From Actinomycetes bacterium (GTDB lineage Bacteria > Actinomycetota > Actinomycetes > Actinomycetales > Micrococcaceae): a stretch of 11,935 bases of DNA. The notes under the pieces were generated by a model, which worked only from the letters and a program-made list of their open reading frames with translations, had not been told where the DNA came from and searched no databases. A program made the position numbers and the translations under genes. Shown here in pieces: positions 6,347 through 11,935 of this stretch. The stretch covers positions 1-11,935 of the forward strand of contig JAFAAV010000106.1 of assembly GCA_023426375.1 (NCBI GenBank), given 5' to 3'. Numbering within the stretch: position 1 is the first letter of the stretch; every line of letters starts with the position of its first letter.

Positions 6347-7229
6347 ACCGACCGGCCCACGTGCGCAGACCCTTGAGATCTCCACGTTGCAGGTAGTACG
6401 CCGGATATCCGATGGCGTCCGCGGTCAGCTGGACCACGCGCTTGTAGCGCCACGACACGTAGCCGCGGTTACGGAAGAAATGCTGTTGTTTGAACTGCCC
6501 CGGGGGGATGAGCACCTGGAGTTTTCCGGGAATGACCACTTGCTCTTCTTCCCAGCCCGGCGGGTGTGCCACGGCGGTGGTGGTCACGGTTCCGAAGGGA
6601 AGACCCGACTTCCGCAGGCGCACCAGGAAGTCCACCTCGTCCCCGCGCAGGAACAACTTCAGATCGGGGAGCCCCACTGTGAAGAACACGGACTCGTCCA
6701 TGAGCGCGCCGTTGAAAAAGGCTGCGTAGGAGGGGATAAACCTTAAAGATTCGATGTCAGCTCGAGAGTGCGTAATAGTCCCCTCGAGTCGGAACGGGAA
6801 GGACAGCGTCCCGTGATCCTGGGGTGCCACGATCAGCGGGGACACCACGGCCAGGTTGCGTTCGGCCGCGGCCTGCCGCAGGGTTCGCAAGCAGTGCTCG
6901 TCCTCGGGATGGGCGTCGTCGTCCATGAGCCACACCTGATCCGCGCCGGTGGACAACGCGGTGAGGATCGCGAGGGAGAACCCTCCGGCACCACCCAGGT
7001 TCGCCACCGACCGCAGGTACCGCAGTTCGAAGGCACCGTCGATCAGTCCACGAAGGTGGGCTTCATCAAGGGGTGTTTTGCCCGCATCGACCAGGCACAG
7101 ACTGTCGATCGGATCGGTCTGGCTCCGAAGGCCCGCGATCAACTGATCGACGTCGCGGGGACGGTCCTGCGTCACGCACGCGACGCTGACGCGTTGGCTC
7201 TGCGCCGAATGTGAGCTGGCTCGAGTCAT
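6303..7229 (-). CDS. Family 2 glycosyltransferase of the GlfT1/rhamnosyl-galactofuranosyl type
   Basis: The 308-residue protein has the marks of GT2 enzymes related to mycobacterial GlfT1 and WbbL. These are a start strand RVSVACVTQDRP (13-24), the donor-binding NLGGAGGF (77-84), the metal triad WLMDDDAHPE (100-109), FFNGALM (171-177), RGDEVDFLVRL (195-205) with an acidic base candidate, and a conserved His222 in AVAHPPG. Such enzymes transfer galactofuranose or rhamnose to lipid-linked acceptors, but the donor here cannot be fixed. The ATG at 7227-7229 has GGGAG about 6 nt upstream. It is the first gene of the minus-strand glycan run and is divergent from the SDR gene. A stretch near 6730-6780 is relatively AT-rich and includes a rare TTA codon at 6744-6746, which may hint at transfer. 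The C-terminus ends in a basic Gly/Arg-rich tail that overlaps the next gene. Confidence 0.85.
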   Translation of the reverse strand: MTRASSHSAQSQRVSVACVTQDRPRDVDQLIAGLRSQTDPIDSLCLVDAGKTPLDEAHLRGLIDGAFELRYLRSVANLGGAGGFSLAILTALSTGADQVWLMDDDAHPEDEHCLRTLRQAAAERNLAVVSPLIVAPQDHGTLSFPFRLEGTITHSRADIESLRFIPSYAAFFNGALMDESVFFTVGLPDLKLFLRGDEVDFLVRLRKSGLPFGTVTTTAVAHPPGWEEEQVVIPGKLQVLIPPGQFKQQHFFRNRGYVSWRYKRVVQLTADAIGYPAYYLQRGDLKGLRTWAGRYVNGMRGRGFGGPR

Positions 7230-7290
7230 GGTTGCTCCCGCGGAAAGTACTGTGAGGGACCTACAAACTCGGGCCCCGATGGACTCACGG

Positions 7291-7299
7291 ATTCTATCA
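7291..7299 (-). promoter_or_regulatory. Candidate extended -10 promoter for the minus-strand glycan run
   Basis: The minus strand reads TGATAGAAT, an extended -10 (TGn-TAnAAT), about 60 nt before the ATG at 7229. It lies in the 155-nt divergent spacer 7230-7384. A matching -35 is not obvious at 17 nt (GGAGAT), which is tolerable for an extended -10. Transcription would begin near 7283. Confidence 0.45.
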
Positions 7300-7323
7300 A
7301 CGTGCGGCTGACAATCTCCCGGA

Positions 7324-7336
7324 CGCGGTCACCGCG
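7324..7336. promoter_or_regulatory. Short inverted repeat in the divergent spacer, possible operator
   Basis: CGCGGT and ACCGCG flank a single central base, giving a near-perfect 13-bp palindrome midway between the two divergent genes. It could bind a dimeric regulator, but such palindromes are common by chance in GC-rich DNA, and no regulator gene is in view. Confidence 0.25.
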
Positions 7337-7369
7337 GGGTTGCTGCCGTACGATGAAGAAACCAATGTC

Positions 7370-7378
7370 GGGAGGAGA
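7370..7378 (+). promoter_or_regulatory. Ribosome binding site fixing the GTG start of the SDR gene
   Basis: GGGAGGAGA lies six nt before the GTG at 7385-7387. It lies inside the longer open frame that begins with TTG at 7340 and argues that translation starts at the GTG. Confidence 0.75.
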
Positions 7379-7384
7379 TTCACC

Positions 7385-8353
7385 GTGACAGCTAGTAGCT
7401 GGCGAGTACTCGGAGCCACGGGCTTTGTGGGGTCGGCCATCACCACTGCTCTGCAGACCAAGAACATTGCCGTGACCCCGGTGTCCACGCCCCGGTTGGC
7501 CTCTCCGGCCACCACCGTGCACCATGTGATCGAGCACGCCCATCGGTTGGAGTCGGTCATTGATTACCTGGCCGATTCGTTCGCCGGCGCGGACATCGTG
7601 GTCAACGCCGCCGGGCTTGCCGCACCCGACCAGACTCATCAGCAGTCCCTGACGGGCGCGAATGCCTTGCTCCCCGTGCTCGTGGCCCTGGCCGCGCACC
7701 GCACCGGTGTCCGCCGGGTCATCCACATCAGCTCGGCGTCCGTTCAGGCAGATGCCCCCGTGCTGGACGAATCGATCCGCACGGCACCGTTCTCCGCCTA
7801 CTCCTTGTCCAAGGCCCTCGGTGAATCCGCCCTGTACAGGTTGCGTGCTGAATGGGAAGGCGAGCCGAACGCCCCGCAGATCACGGTCCTGCGTGCCACC
7901 TCGGTCATGGGCAGCGGCCGACGCACCACCCGGTTGCTCGCCAAATTCGCGTCCTCGGTGTTCTCCTCGGTCGCCGGTGACGGCACCGCCCCCACACCGG
8001 TCACCTCGGTCAAGGCACTCGCCCAATTCGCGGTGGCCGTGGGCGAGTTCCCCGAACCTCTACCGGCCGTCATCCTGCAGCCGTGGGAGGGCGCCACGAC
8101 CGGTTCAGTTCTTCGCGACGCCGGCCATCGTCATCCACTGCAGTTGCCGCCGTTCCTGTGCCGGGCCGTGATCGACGCCGGCAACTGGGTGTCCGGTCTG
8201 GCCAACAATCGATTCAACGGGGCGATCCGCCGCCTGGAGGTCACCTGGTTCGGCCAGCGACAGGTACCGGGATGGGCCCATGAGAACGGCGTGATTCCCG
8301 AACCCAACGTGCAAGAGGTATTGCGTCAGGCGCACTTGTCACTGGGTAAGTAA
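7385..8353 (+). CDS. NAD(P)-dependent sugar-nucleotide epimerase/dehydratase-type extended SDR
   Basis: The 322-residue protein is an extended short-chain dehydrogenase/reductase. The dinucleotide motif GATGFVGS (10-17) follows a very short first strand, NAAG is at 74-77, HISSAS is at 114-119, and the catalytic pair is Tyr139 and Lys143 in YSLSK. The substrate domain after about residue 170 is divergent. Relatives act on nucleotide sugars as C4 epimerases or 4-keto reductases. Beside a WbpM-type dehydratase and a WbpL-type transferase, a 4-keto reductase like WbpV or WreQ is an attractive but unproven role. The start is the GTG with GGGAGGAGA six nt upstream; an in-frame TTG at 7340 is less likely. 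The gene is divergent from the GT2 gene and ends at a strong hairpin facing tsaC. It is the only plus-strand gene seen in the window. Confidence 0.85.
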   Translation: MTASSWRVLGATGFVGSAITTALQTKNIAVTPVSTPRLASPATTVHHVIEHAHRLESVIDYLADSFAGADIVVNAAGLAAPDQTHQQSLTGANALLPVLVALAAHRTGVRRVIHISSASVQADAPVLDESIRTAPFSAYSLSKALGESALYRLRAEWEGEPNAPQITVLRATSVMGSGRRTTRLLAKFASSVFSSVAGDGTAPTPVTSVKALAQFAVAVGEFPEPLPAVILQPWEGATTGSVLRDAGHRHPLQLPPFLCRAVIDAGNWVSGLANNRFNGAIRRLEVTWFGQRQVPGWAHENGVIPEPNVQEVLRQAHLSLGK

Positions 8354-8365
8354 GTTCGACGGCAC

Positions 8366-8409
8366 ACACGGCGAGGGCCACAACCGAACGGTTGCGGCCC
8401 TCGCCATGT
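8366..8409. terminator. Hairpin terminator between convergent genes
   Basis: A perfect 10-bp repeat (GGCGAGGGCC at 8370-8379, GGCCCTCGCC at 8396-8405) encloses, after one A/C mismatch, a second repeat CAACCG/CGGTTG (8381-8386 and 8389-8394). Outside, after another mismatch, ACA pairs with TGT. On the plus strand the stem is followed by a T-rich TGTCTTGTT, as expected for an intrinsic terminator of the SDR gene. On the minus strand the tail is not T-rich, so termination of the tsaC transcript may be weaker or rely on Rho. Confidence 0.85.
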
Positions 8410-8430
8410 CTTGTTCGGCTGGGTGGTCTC

Positions 8431-9522
8431 TCAGGCTCCGTTGACCAAGCGGTTGGCCTCGTCCACGCTCAGCGCTGAAGTGCCGCCCCAGCGAGGCTGC
8501 GTCGCGTCCGCTCGGTTGCGGTTCTGATCCACACGCGCGCCGGGCTTCGCGGGCGCGTTCTGCACCAACGCCCGGGCGACCTCGGCCTCGGGGGCTCCCG
8601 GTTCGACCAACGGCTCAGCTCTCGTACCGCGTGTACTTCGTTCACCGACGTCGCTCCGGTGGCGCCAGCGGTCGATCGTGCGTTCGGTATCGGGTTGCGA
8701 CGACGCCGCGTCGGTCACCTCGAGCGCGGACTCCTCCGTGGCGCTGTGCACGCCTTGATGTCCGTCGTGGTCACCGTGTCCACCAGATTCCCCGGGTTCG
8801 TCCGCCCCGTCTGCCCCGCCTGCTCCTCCGGTCGCATCGTCACCCGTGTTCTCCCCACCGTCGACGTGGGCAACCACGGAACGCAGTTCGTCCAGACCAA
8901 TGGCACCGTGGCGCAGCACCACGGGAACCTCACCGGTGCAGTCGACGATCGTCGACGGTAGACCGCTGGGATTCTCCGCGTGGTGATCTGCGGTGGGTCG
9001 AGCGCCGTCGTCGAGGTAGAGGGCCACCCGATCCTGGAGCATTTCCTGGGCATCGTCGGCCGTGAGTGCCGCCGGCATGCCCGTGAGGTTGGCAGACGAG
9101 ACCGCCATGGGGCCGACCCGCTCGAGAACTTGCCGGGCAACGCCGTCGTCCGGAACGCGCAAGGCCACGGTGCCGTGCGTTTCGCCGAGATCCCAGCCCA
9201 GTGTCGGCTGGGCCCAGCACACGAGGGTGAGGGCACCTGGCCAGAAGGCCTCGGCCAGTGCGCGGGCATCGTCCGAAACCTGATCGGCCAGACCGTCCAG
9301 GACTCCGGGATCGGCGATCAGTACGGGAGGGGGCATCTGACGGGTCCGTCCCTTGGCGCCGAGCAGCGTTTGGACGCCCATGGGCGAAAACGCGTCGCAA
9401 CCGATGCCGTACACCGTGTCCGTGGGCATGACGATGCATTCACCGTCCGCCATCACACGGGCCGCGTGGTCGATCGCGGCGACCATGGATTCCTGGTCTG
9501 CGCACTTGTACGTGGCACTCAC
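8431..9522 (-). CDS. tsaC: Threonylcarbamoyl-AMP synthase (TsaC/Sua5/YrdC) with long C-terminal tail
   Basis: The enzyme makes L-threonylcarbamoyladenylate from threonine, bicarbonate and ATP, the first step of the t6A37 modification of ANN-decoding tRNAs. The YrdC domain covers about residues 10-215. It shows PTDTVYGIGCDA (33-44), AKGRTRQMPPPVLI (56-69, the actinobacterial form of the nucleotide-site loop), FWPGALT (93-99), HGTVALRVPDD (116-126), SSANLTG (142-148) and PSTIVD (189-194). The rest (about 220-363) is not a recognisable SUA5 domain. It is a Gly/Asp/Glu/His-rich stretch (221-265) followed by an Arg/Ala/Pro-rich part and a short ordered-looking end. GC-rich third positions continue to the stop, so the tail is truly coding. 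The GTG at 9520-9522 has AAGGAGA six to seven nt upstream, overlapping the prmC stop. It is the last gene of the rho-prfA-prmC block. Confidence 0.92.
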   Translation of the reverse strand: MSATYKCADQESMVAAIDHAARVMADGECIVMPTDTVYGIGCDAFSPMGVQTLLGAKGRTRQMPPPVLIADPGVLDGLADQVSDDARALAEAFWPGALTLVCWAQPTLGWDLGETHGTVALRVPDDGVARQVLERVGPMAVSSANLTGMPAALTADDAQEMLQDRVALYLDDGARPTADHHAENPSGLPSTIVDCTGEVPVVLRHGAIGLDELRSVVAHVDGGENTGDDATGGAGGADGADEPGESGGHGDHDGHQGVHSATEESALEVTDAASSQPDTERTIDRWRHRSDVGERSTRGTRAEPLVEPGAPEAEVARALVQNAPAKPGARVDQNRNRADATQPRWGGTSALSVDEANRLVNGA

Positions 9523-9527
9523 GAGCG

Positions 9528-9534
9528 TCTCCTT
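9528..9534 (-). promoter_or_regulatory. Ribosome binding site of tsaC overlapping the prmC stop codon
   Basis: The minus strand reads AAGGAGA, and its first two bases are the last two of the prmC TAA. This suggests coupled translation and fixes the GTG start of tsaC at 9522. Confidence 0.7.
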
Positions 9535-10432
9535 AGCTCAACGTCTGGTGCTGGTCGGAGGTCGTATCGGGTCCCGGCCCCGGTCGACGCGCGCCGGTAG
9601 CGCGGGGTTTTCCGGCGAGGTCGTAATGTAATCGGATCTCCACGAAACCACGGGCGGTGAGTTCACGTTCCATGGCCTCCACCTGAGATTCGGCGTGTTC
9701 CATGAACAATGCCCCACCGGGTCGCAATAACCGTACAGCGGTGTCCATGGCCGCGCACGGCAGGGCCATGCCGTGCTCCGCTCCCCCGTACAGGGCCGTG
9801 GGTGGATCGAAATCCCTGACCTCCGGCTCGGCGGGGATGTCCTCGGGCGGAACGTAAGGGGGATTACTCACTACCACGCAGAAGGTCCCGGCGTACTCGG
9901 GGTCGTACTCCCGGTAGTCGGCCTGGGTGAGCGTGACCTTGGAGCCGCGCAGGTTCTGCTGCGCCCAGTCGAAGGCGGAGTCCTCTTTTTCCACCGCGAA
10001 CACGCGAGTGGTGGGGTCTTCCGTGGCAATGGCCAGGGCGATAGCTCCCGATCCTGTTCCCAGATCCACCACGCGGGGATGGGACACTCCCGCTTCTCGC
10101 CACAGCCGAGCTTCATCGAGACTCAGCTGGACCAAAAGTTCTGTCTCCGGACGGGGTACGAACACCCCCGGGCCCACCGACAGTTCGAGCTGCCGGAACG
10201 GCGCTTTCCCGGTCAGGTGCTGCAGCGGAATGCGTTGGACTCGACGGGCCACCAGCTCGCGGAAGCCCGCGGGTTCCGGGGCACCCAAAATGGCCTTGGC
10301 CTCGACCTCTCCCCTGCTCAGTCCCATGAGGTGAGCCGCGAGGAGCACTGCGTCCGTATCGGGTGACGGTACGCCGGCACCCGCGAGCTCGCCGTGCGCC
10401 CATCGCAGAGCCTGGGCAAGGGTCGCTTCCAC
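9533..10432 (-). CDS. prmC: Release factor glutamine methyltransferase
   Basis: PrmC (HemK) N5-methylates the glutamine of the GGQ motif in release factors RF1 and RF2 using S-adenosylmethionine. The 299-residue protein has the N-terminal helical substrate domain (about 1-85) with LTGKAPFRQL and PRPETE (93-98). The SAM-binding motif is DLGTGSG (123-129), and the catalytic NPPY is at 190-193 within SNPPYVPPEDIP. The usual end motif DLAGKPRAT (271-279) is followed by about 20 extra polar residues. The GTG at 10430-10432 follows the prfA stop by 6 nt, so the enzyme is encoded directly after its own substrate, with likely translational coupling. AGGA lies about 10 nt upstream. Confidence 0.96.
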   Translation of the reverse strand: MEATLAQALRWAHGELAGAGVPSPDTDAVLLAAHLMGLSRGEVEAKAILGAPEPAGFRELVARRVQRIPLQHLTGKAPFRQLELSVGPGVFVPRPETELLVQLSLDEARLWREAGVSHPRVVDLGTGSGAIALAIATEDPTTRVFAVEKEDSAFDWAQQNLRGSKVTLTQADYREYDPEYAGTFCVVVSNPPYVPPEDIPAEPEVRDFDPPTALYGGAEHGMALPCAAMDTAVRLLRPGGALFMEHAESQVEAMERELTARGFVEIRLHYDLAGKPRATGARRPGPGPDTTSDQHQTLS

Positions 10433-10438
10433 CGTGGG

Positions 10439-11533
10439 TCAGTCCTGCTTTCCAGCCTGGTCTTGACCGAGGTGCTCCAAACGGGTCTTCTCGTCCAACT
10501 CGATCGCGGAGTTCACCACGGGTTCCAACGCCCCGTCGAGCACCTGATCCAAGTTGTAGGACTTGTACCCCGTGCGGTGATCCGCAATGCGGTTCTCGGG
10601 GTAGTTGTAAGTGCGGATGCGTTCGGAACGGTCCACGGTGCGCACCTGTGACTTGCGCACGGCCGCGTTCTCAGCGTCAATCTGCTCCTGCTGGTGTGCC
10701 AGGATGCGGGCCCGCAGCACGCGCATGGCTGCCTCGCGGTTCTGCAGCTGAGATTTCTCGTTCTGCATGGCCACCACGATGCCCGTGGGCAGGTGGGTAA
10801 TACGCACGGCGGAGTCGGTGGTGTTCACGGACTGACCCCCGGGACCGGAGGAACGGTAGACATCGATCTTCAGATCGTTCTGACTGATGTCGATCTCGTC
10901 CGGCTCATCGACCTCAGGGAACACCAGGACGCCGGCAGCGGATGTGTGCACTCGGCCCTGGGACTCCGTGGCGGGCACGCGCTGCACGCGGTGCACGCCA
11001 CCCTCGTACTTCAAACGGGCCCACGCACCGTGCTCGGGGTCGTTGGAGCTCGACTTCACCGCGAGCTGCACGTCCTTGTAACCGCCCAACTCGGTGGGGG
11101 TGGACGAGAGCACCTCGGTCTTGAACTTGAGTGACTCCGCGTAACGCATGTACATGCGCAGCAGGTCACCGGCGAACAGTGCGGACTCATCGCCGCCTTC
11201 ACCGGCCTTGATTTCGAGGATCACGTTGCGCCCGTCATCCGGATCCCTGGGGATCAGTTTGCGGCGCAGGACTTCCTGGGCGGTTTCCAGCTCGGCCTCG
11301 AGCGGGGCGATCTCCGCAGCGAGTTCCGGGTCCATGTCGCCGAGCTCGCGCGTGGCCTCGAGGTCCTCGGAAAGCTGTTCCACCCGTCGATGGGCTTCGA
11401 CAATGCCGTTGAGTTCGGAGTACCGCCGACCCAGTTTGCGGGCCTTGCCCGCGTCTGCGTGCACGGCGGGATCCGCCAGTTCGCGCTGCAGCTGAGCGTG
11501 CTCATCCAACAGCGGCTGAACGGGATCGGACAT
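10439..11533 (-). CDS. prfA: Peptide chain release factor 1
   Basis: RF1 reads UAA and UAG in the ribosomal A site and triggers peptide release. The 364-residue length is normal. The N-terminal helical domain (1-100) is followed by the domain with GEGGDES (111-117), the stop-codon tripeptide PAT (187-189, the actinobacterial form of PxT) in RVQRVPATESQGRVHTS, and the peptidyl-transferase motif GGQ (232-234) in SSGPGGQSVNTTDSAVRI. PxT rather than SPF separates RF1 from RF2. The ATG at 11531-11533 has AGGAG eight nt upstream. The gene lies 48 nt after rho with no hairpin between them, and 6 nt before prmC. Confidence 0.98.
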   Translation of the reverse strand: MSDPVQPLLDEHAQLQRELADPAVHADAGKARKLGRRYSELNGIVEAHRRVEQLSEDLEATRELGDMDPELAAEIAPLEAELETAQEVLRRKLIPRDPDDGRNVILEIKAGEGGDESALFAGDLLRMYMRYAESLKFKTEVLSSTPTELGGYKDVQLAVKSSSNDPEHGAWARLKYEGGVHRVQRVPATESQGRVHTSAAGVLVFPEVDEPDEIDISQNDLKIDVYRSSGPGGQSVNTTDSAVRITHLPTGIVVAMQNEKSQLQNREAAMRVLRARILAHQQEQIDAENAAVRKSQVRTVDRSERIRTYNYPENRIADHRTGYKSYNLDQVLDGALEPVVNSAIELDEKTRLEHLGQDQAGKQD

Positions 11534-11581
11534 TGAGGGGTCTCCTATCGACGGGTGGAACGGGACAGCGAAGAGTTCTCG

Positions 11582-11935
11582 CTAGTCCTTGCCGTTGGCC
11601 AGCGTGGTCTTCTGGACCTGCAGCAGGAACTCGGTGTTGGACTGCGTGTCACGCAACTTGTTGGTGAGCAGTTCCAGAGCCTGCTGCTGTTCCAGACCGG
11701 ACAGCACGCGACGCAGCTTCCACATGATCTTGATCTCGTCCGCGGAGAGCAAGTTCTCCTCGCGGCGGGTGCCGGAAGAGTTGACGTCCACGGCGGGGAA
11801 GATACGACGGTCCGCGAGCTGGCGGGACAGGCGCAGTTCCATGTTGCCGGTGCCCTTGAACTCCTCGAAGATGACCTCGTCCATCTTGGAACCGGTCTCC
11901 ACGAGAGCGGTCGCCAGAATGGTGAGCGAGCCACC
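11582..11935 (-). CDS. rho: Transcription termination factor Rho, 3' end only
   Basis: Rho is the hexameric RNA helicase that ends transcription. The frame is open to the right edge, so only the last 117 codons are visible. They match the C-terminal ATPase domain closely: GGSLTILATALVETGSKMDE, then FEEFKGTGNMEL, LSRQLADRR (with the arginine-finger arginine) and SGTRREENL. The normal end follows, with helices KIMWKLRRVLSGLEQQQALELL and a short TLANGKD terminus. The TAG at 11582-11584 ends it. Actinobacterial Rho proteins often have a long N-terminal insertion, which cannot be checked here. Confidence 0.97.
   Translation of the reverse strand, partial: GGSLTILATALVETGSKMDEVIFEEFKGTGNMELRLSRQLADRRIFPAVDVNSSGTRREENLLSADEIKIMWKLRRVLSGLEQQQALELLTNKLRDTQSNTEFLLQVQKTTLANGKD

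Noticed and set aside
6347..6385. Longer N-terminus of the first GT2 gene from a GTG at 6385
   Set aside because: It would overlap the upstream gene by 83 nt without a ribosome site, and the added residues precede the fold.
7340..7384. N-terminal extension of the SDR gene from a TTG
   Set aside because: GGGAGGAGA lies inside the extension at ideal distance from the GTG at 7385, and the extra 15 residues add no strand or motif.
7226..8026. A 266-codon minus-strand open frame opposite the SDR gene
   Set aside because: Gly/Arg-rich shadow without motifs. The plus strand has the GATGFVG and YSLSK motifs with a strong ribosome site.
8431..8862. Reading the TsaC tail as a genuine SUA5 C-terminal domain
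   Set aside because: The tail is low complexity with hardly any hydrophobic core, unlike the folded SUA5 domain.
9773..10366. A 197-codon plus-strand open frame opposite prmC
   Set aside because: prmC on the other strand shows all expected motifs; this frame shows none.
1..11935. CRISPR arrays, IS elements, tRNA genes, prophage or toxin-antitoxin genes
   Set aside because: No regularly spaced repeats, transposase frames, terminal inverted repeats or cloverleaf-like segments were noticed in either strand by eye.

Overview
The window comes from a high-GC Gram-positive chromosome, almost certainly an actinobacterium and most likely a Micrococcales/Micrococcaceae-type organism. The evidence is the high GC with G/C-rich third codon positions, the use of GTG and TTG starts, and the gene order. 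In actinobacteria, rho, prfA, prmC, sua5/tsaC, a WecA-family transferase gene, an atpI-like gene and atpB-E-F form a well-known conserved block. All of these lie here on the minus strand. No IS element, tRNA, rRNA or CRISPR array was seen, and no gene-free stretch exceeds about 155 bases.

Right part (about 8431-11935, minus strand): a translation and termination block. It holds the 3' end of rho, then prfA (release factor 1), prmC (the methylase of the release-factor GGQ glutamine) and a TsaC/Sua5 enzyme for the tRNA t6A modification. The TsaC protein carries an unusual disordered tail of about 145 residues. Spacings of 48, 6 and 10 nt suggest one transcript.

Middle part (about 2410-8353): a small surface-glycan cassette that interrupts the conserved block. 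A plus-strand extended SDR gene is divergent from a minus-strand run of two GT2 glycosyltransferases, a membrane FlaA1/WbpM-type nucleotide-sugar 4,6-dehydratase, and a polyprenyl-phosphate sugar-1-phosphate transferase whose motifs resemble WbpL more than classical WecA. The set would suffice to make a 6-deoxy-HexNAc nucleotide sugar, load it on a lipid carrier and add one or two further sugars. This assignment is an inference. The SDR and tsaC genes converge on a strong palindromic hairpin.

Left part (1-2413, minus strand): the start of the F1Fo ATP synthase operon, with an AtpI-like protein, an AtpZ-like small membrane protein, subunit a (atpB, TTG start), subunit c (atpE) and the beginning of subunit b (atpF, cut by the window edge). 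The glycan run joins it without a gap. Dehydratase/transferase and transferase/atpI overlap by 4 nt (ATGA and GTGA), so ATP synthase genes may share a transcript with cell-surface glycan genes.

Most notable points: the glycan cassette fused to the atp operon; a WbpM/WbpL/SDR trio that points to a QuiNAc- or FucNAc-type primer sugar; a 145-nt atpI/atpZ overlap that one base change would largely remove; and the long TsaC tail. No clearly new molecular system was recognised; the novelty is in the combination and arrangement.
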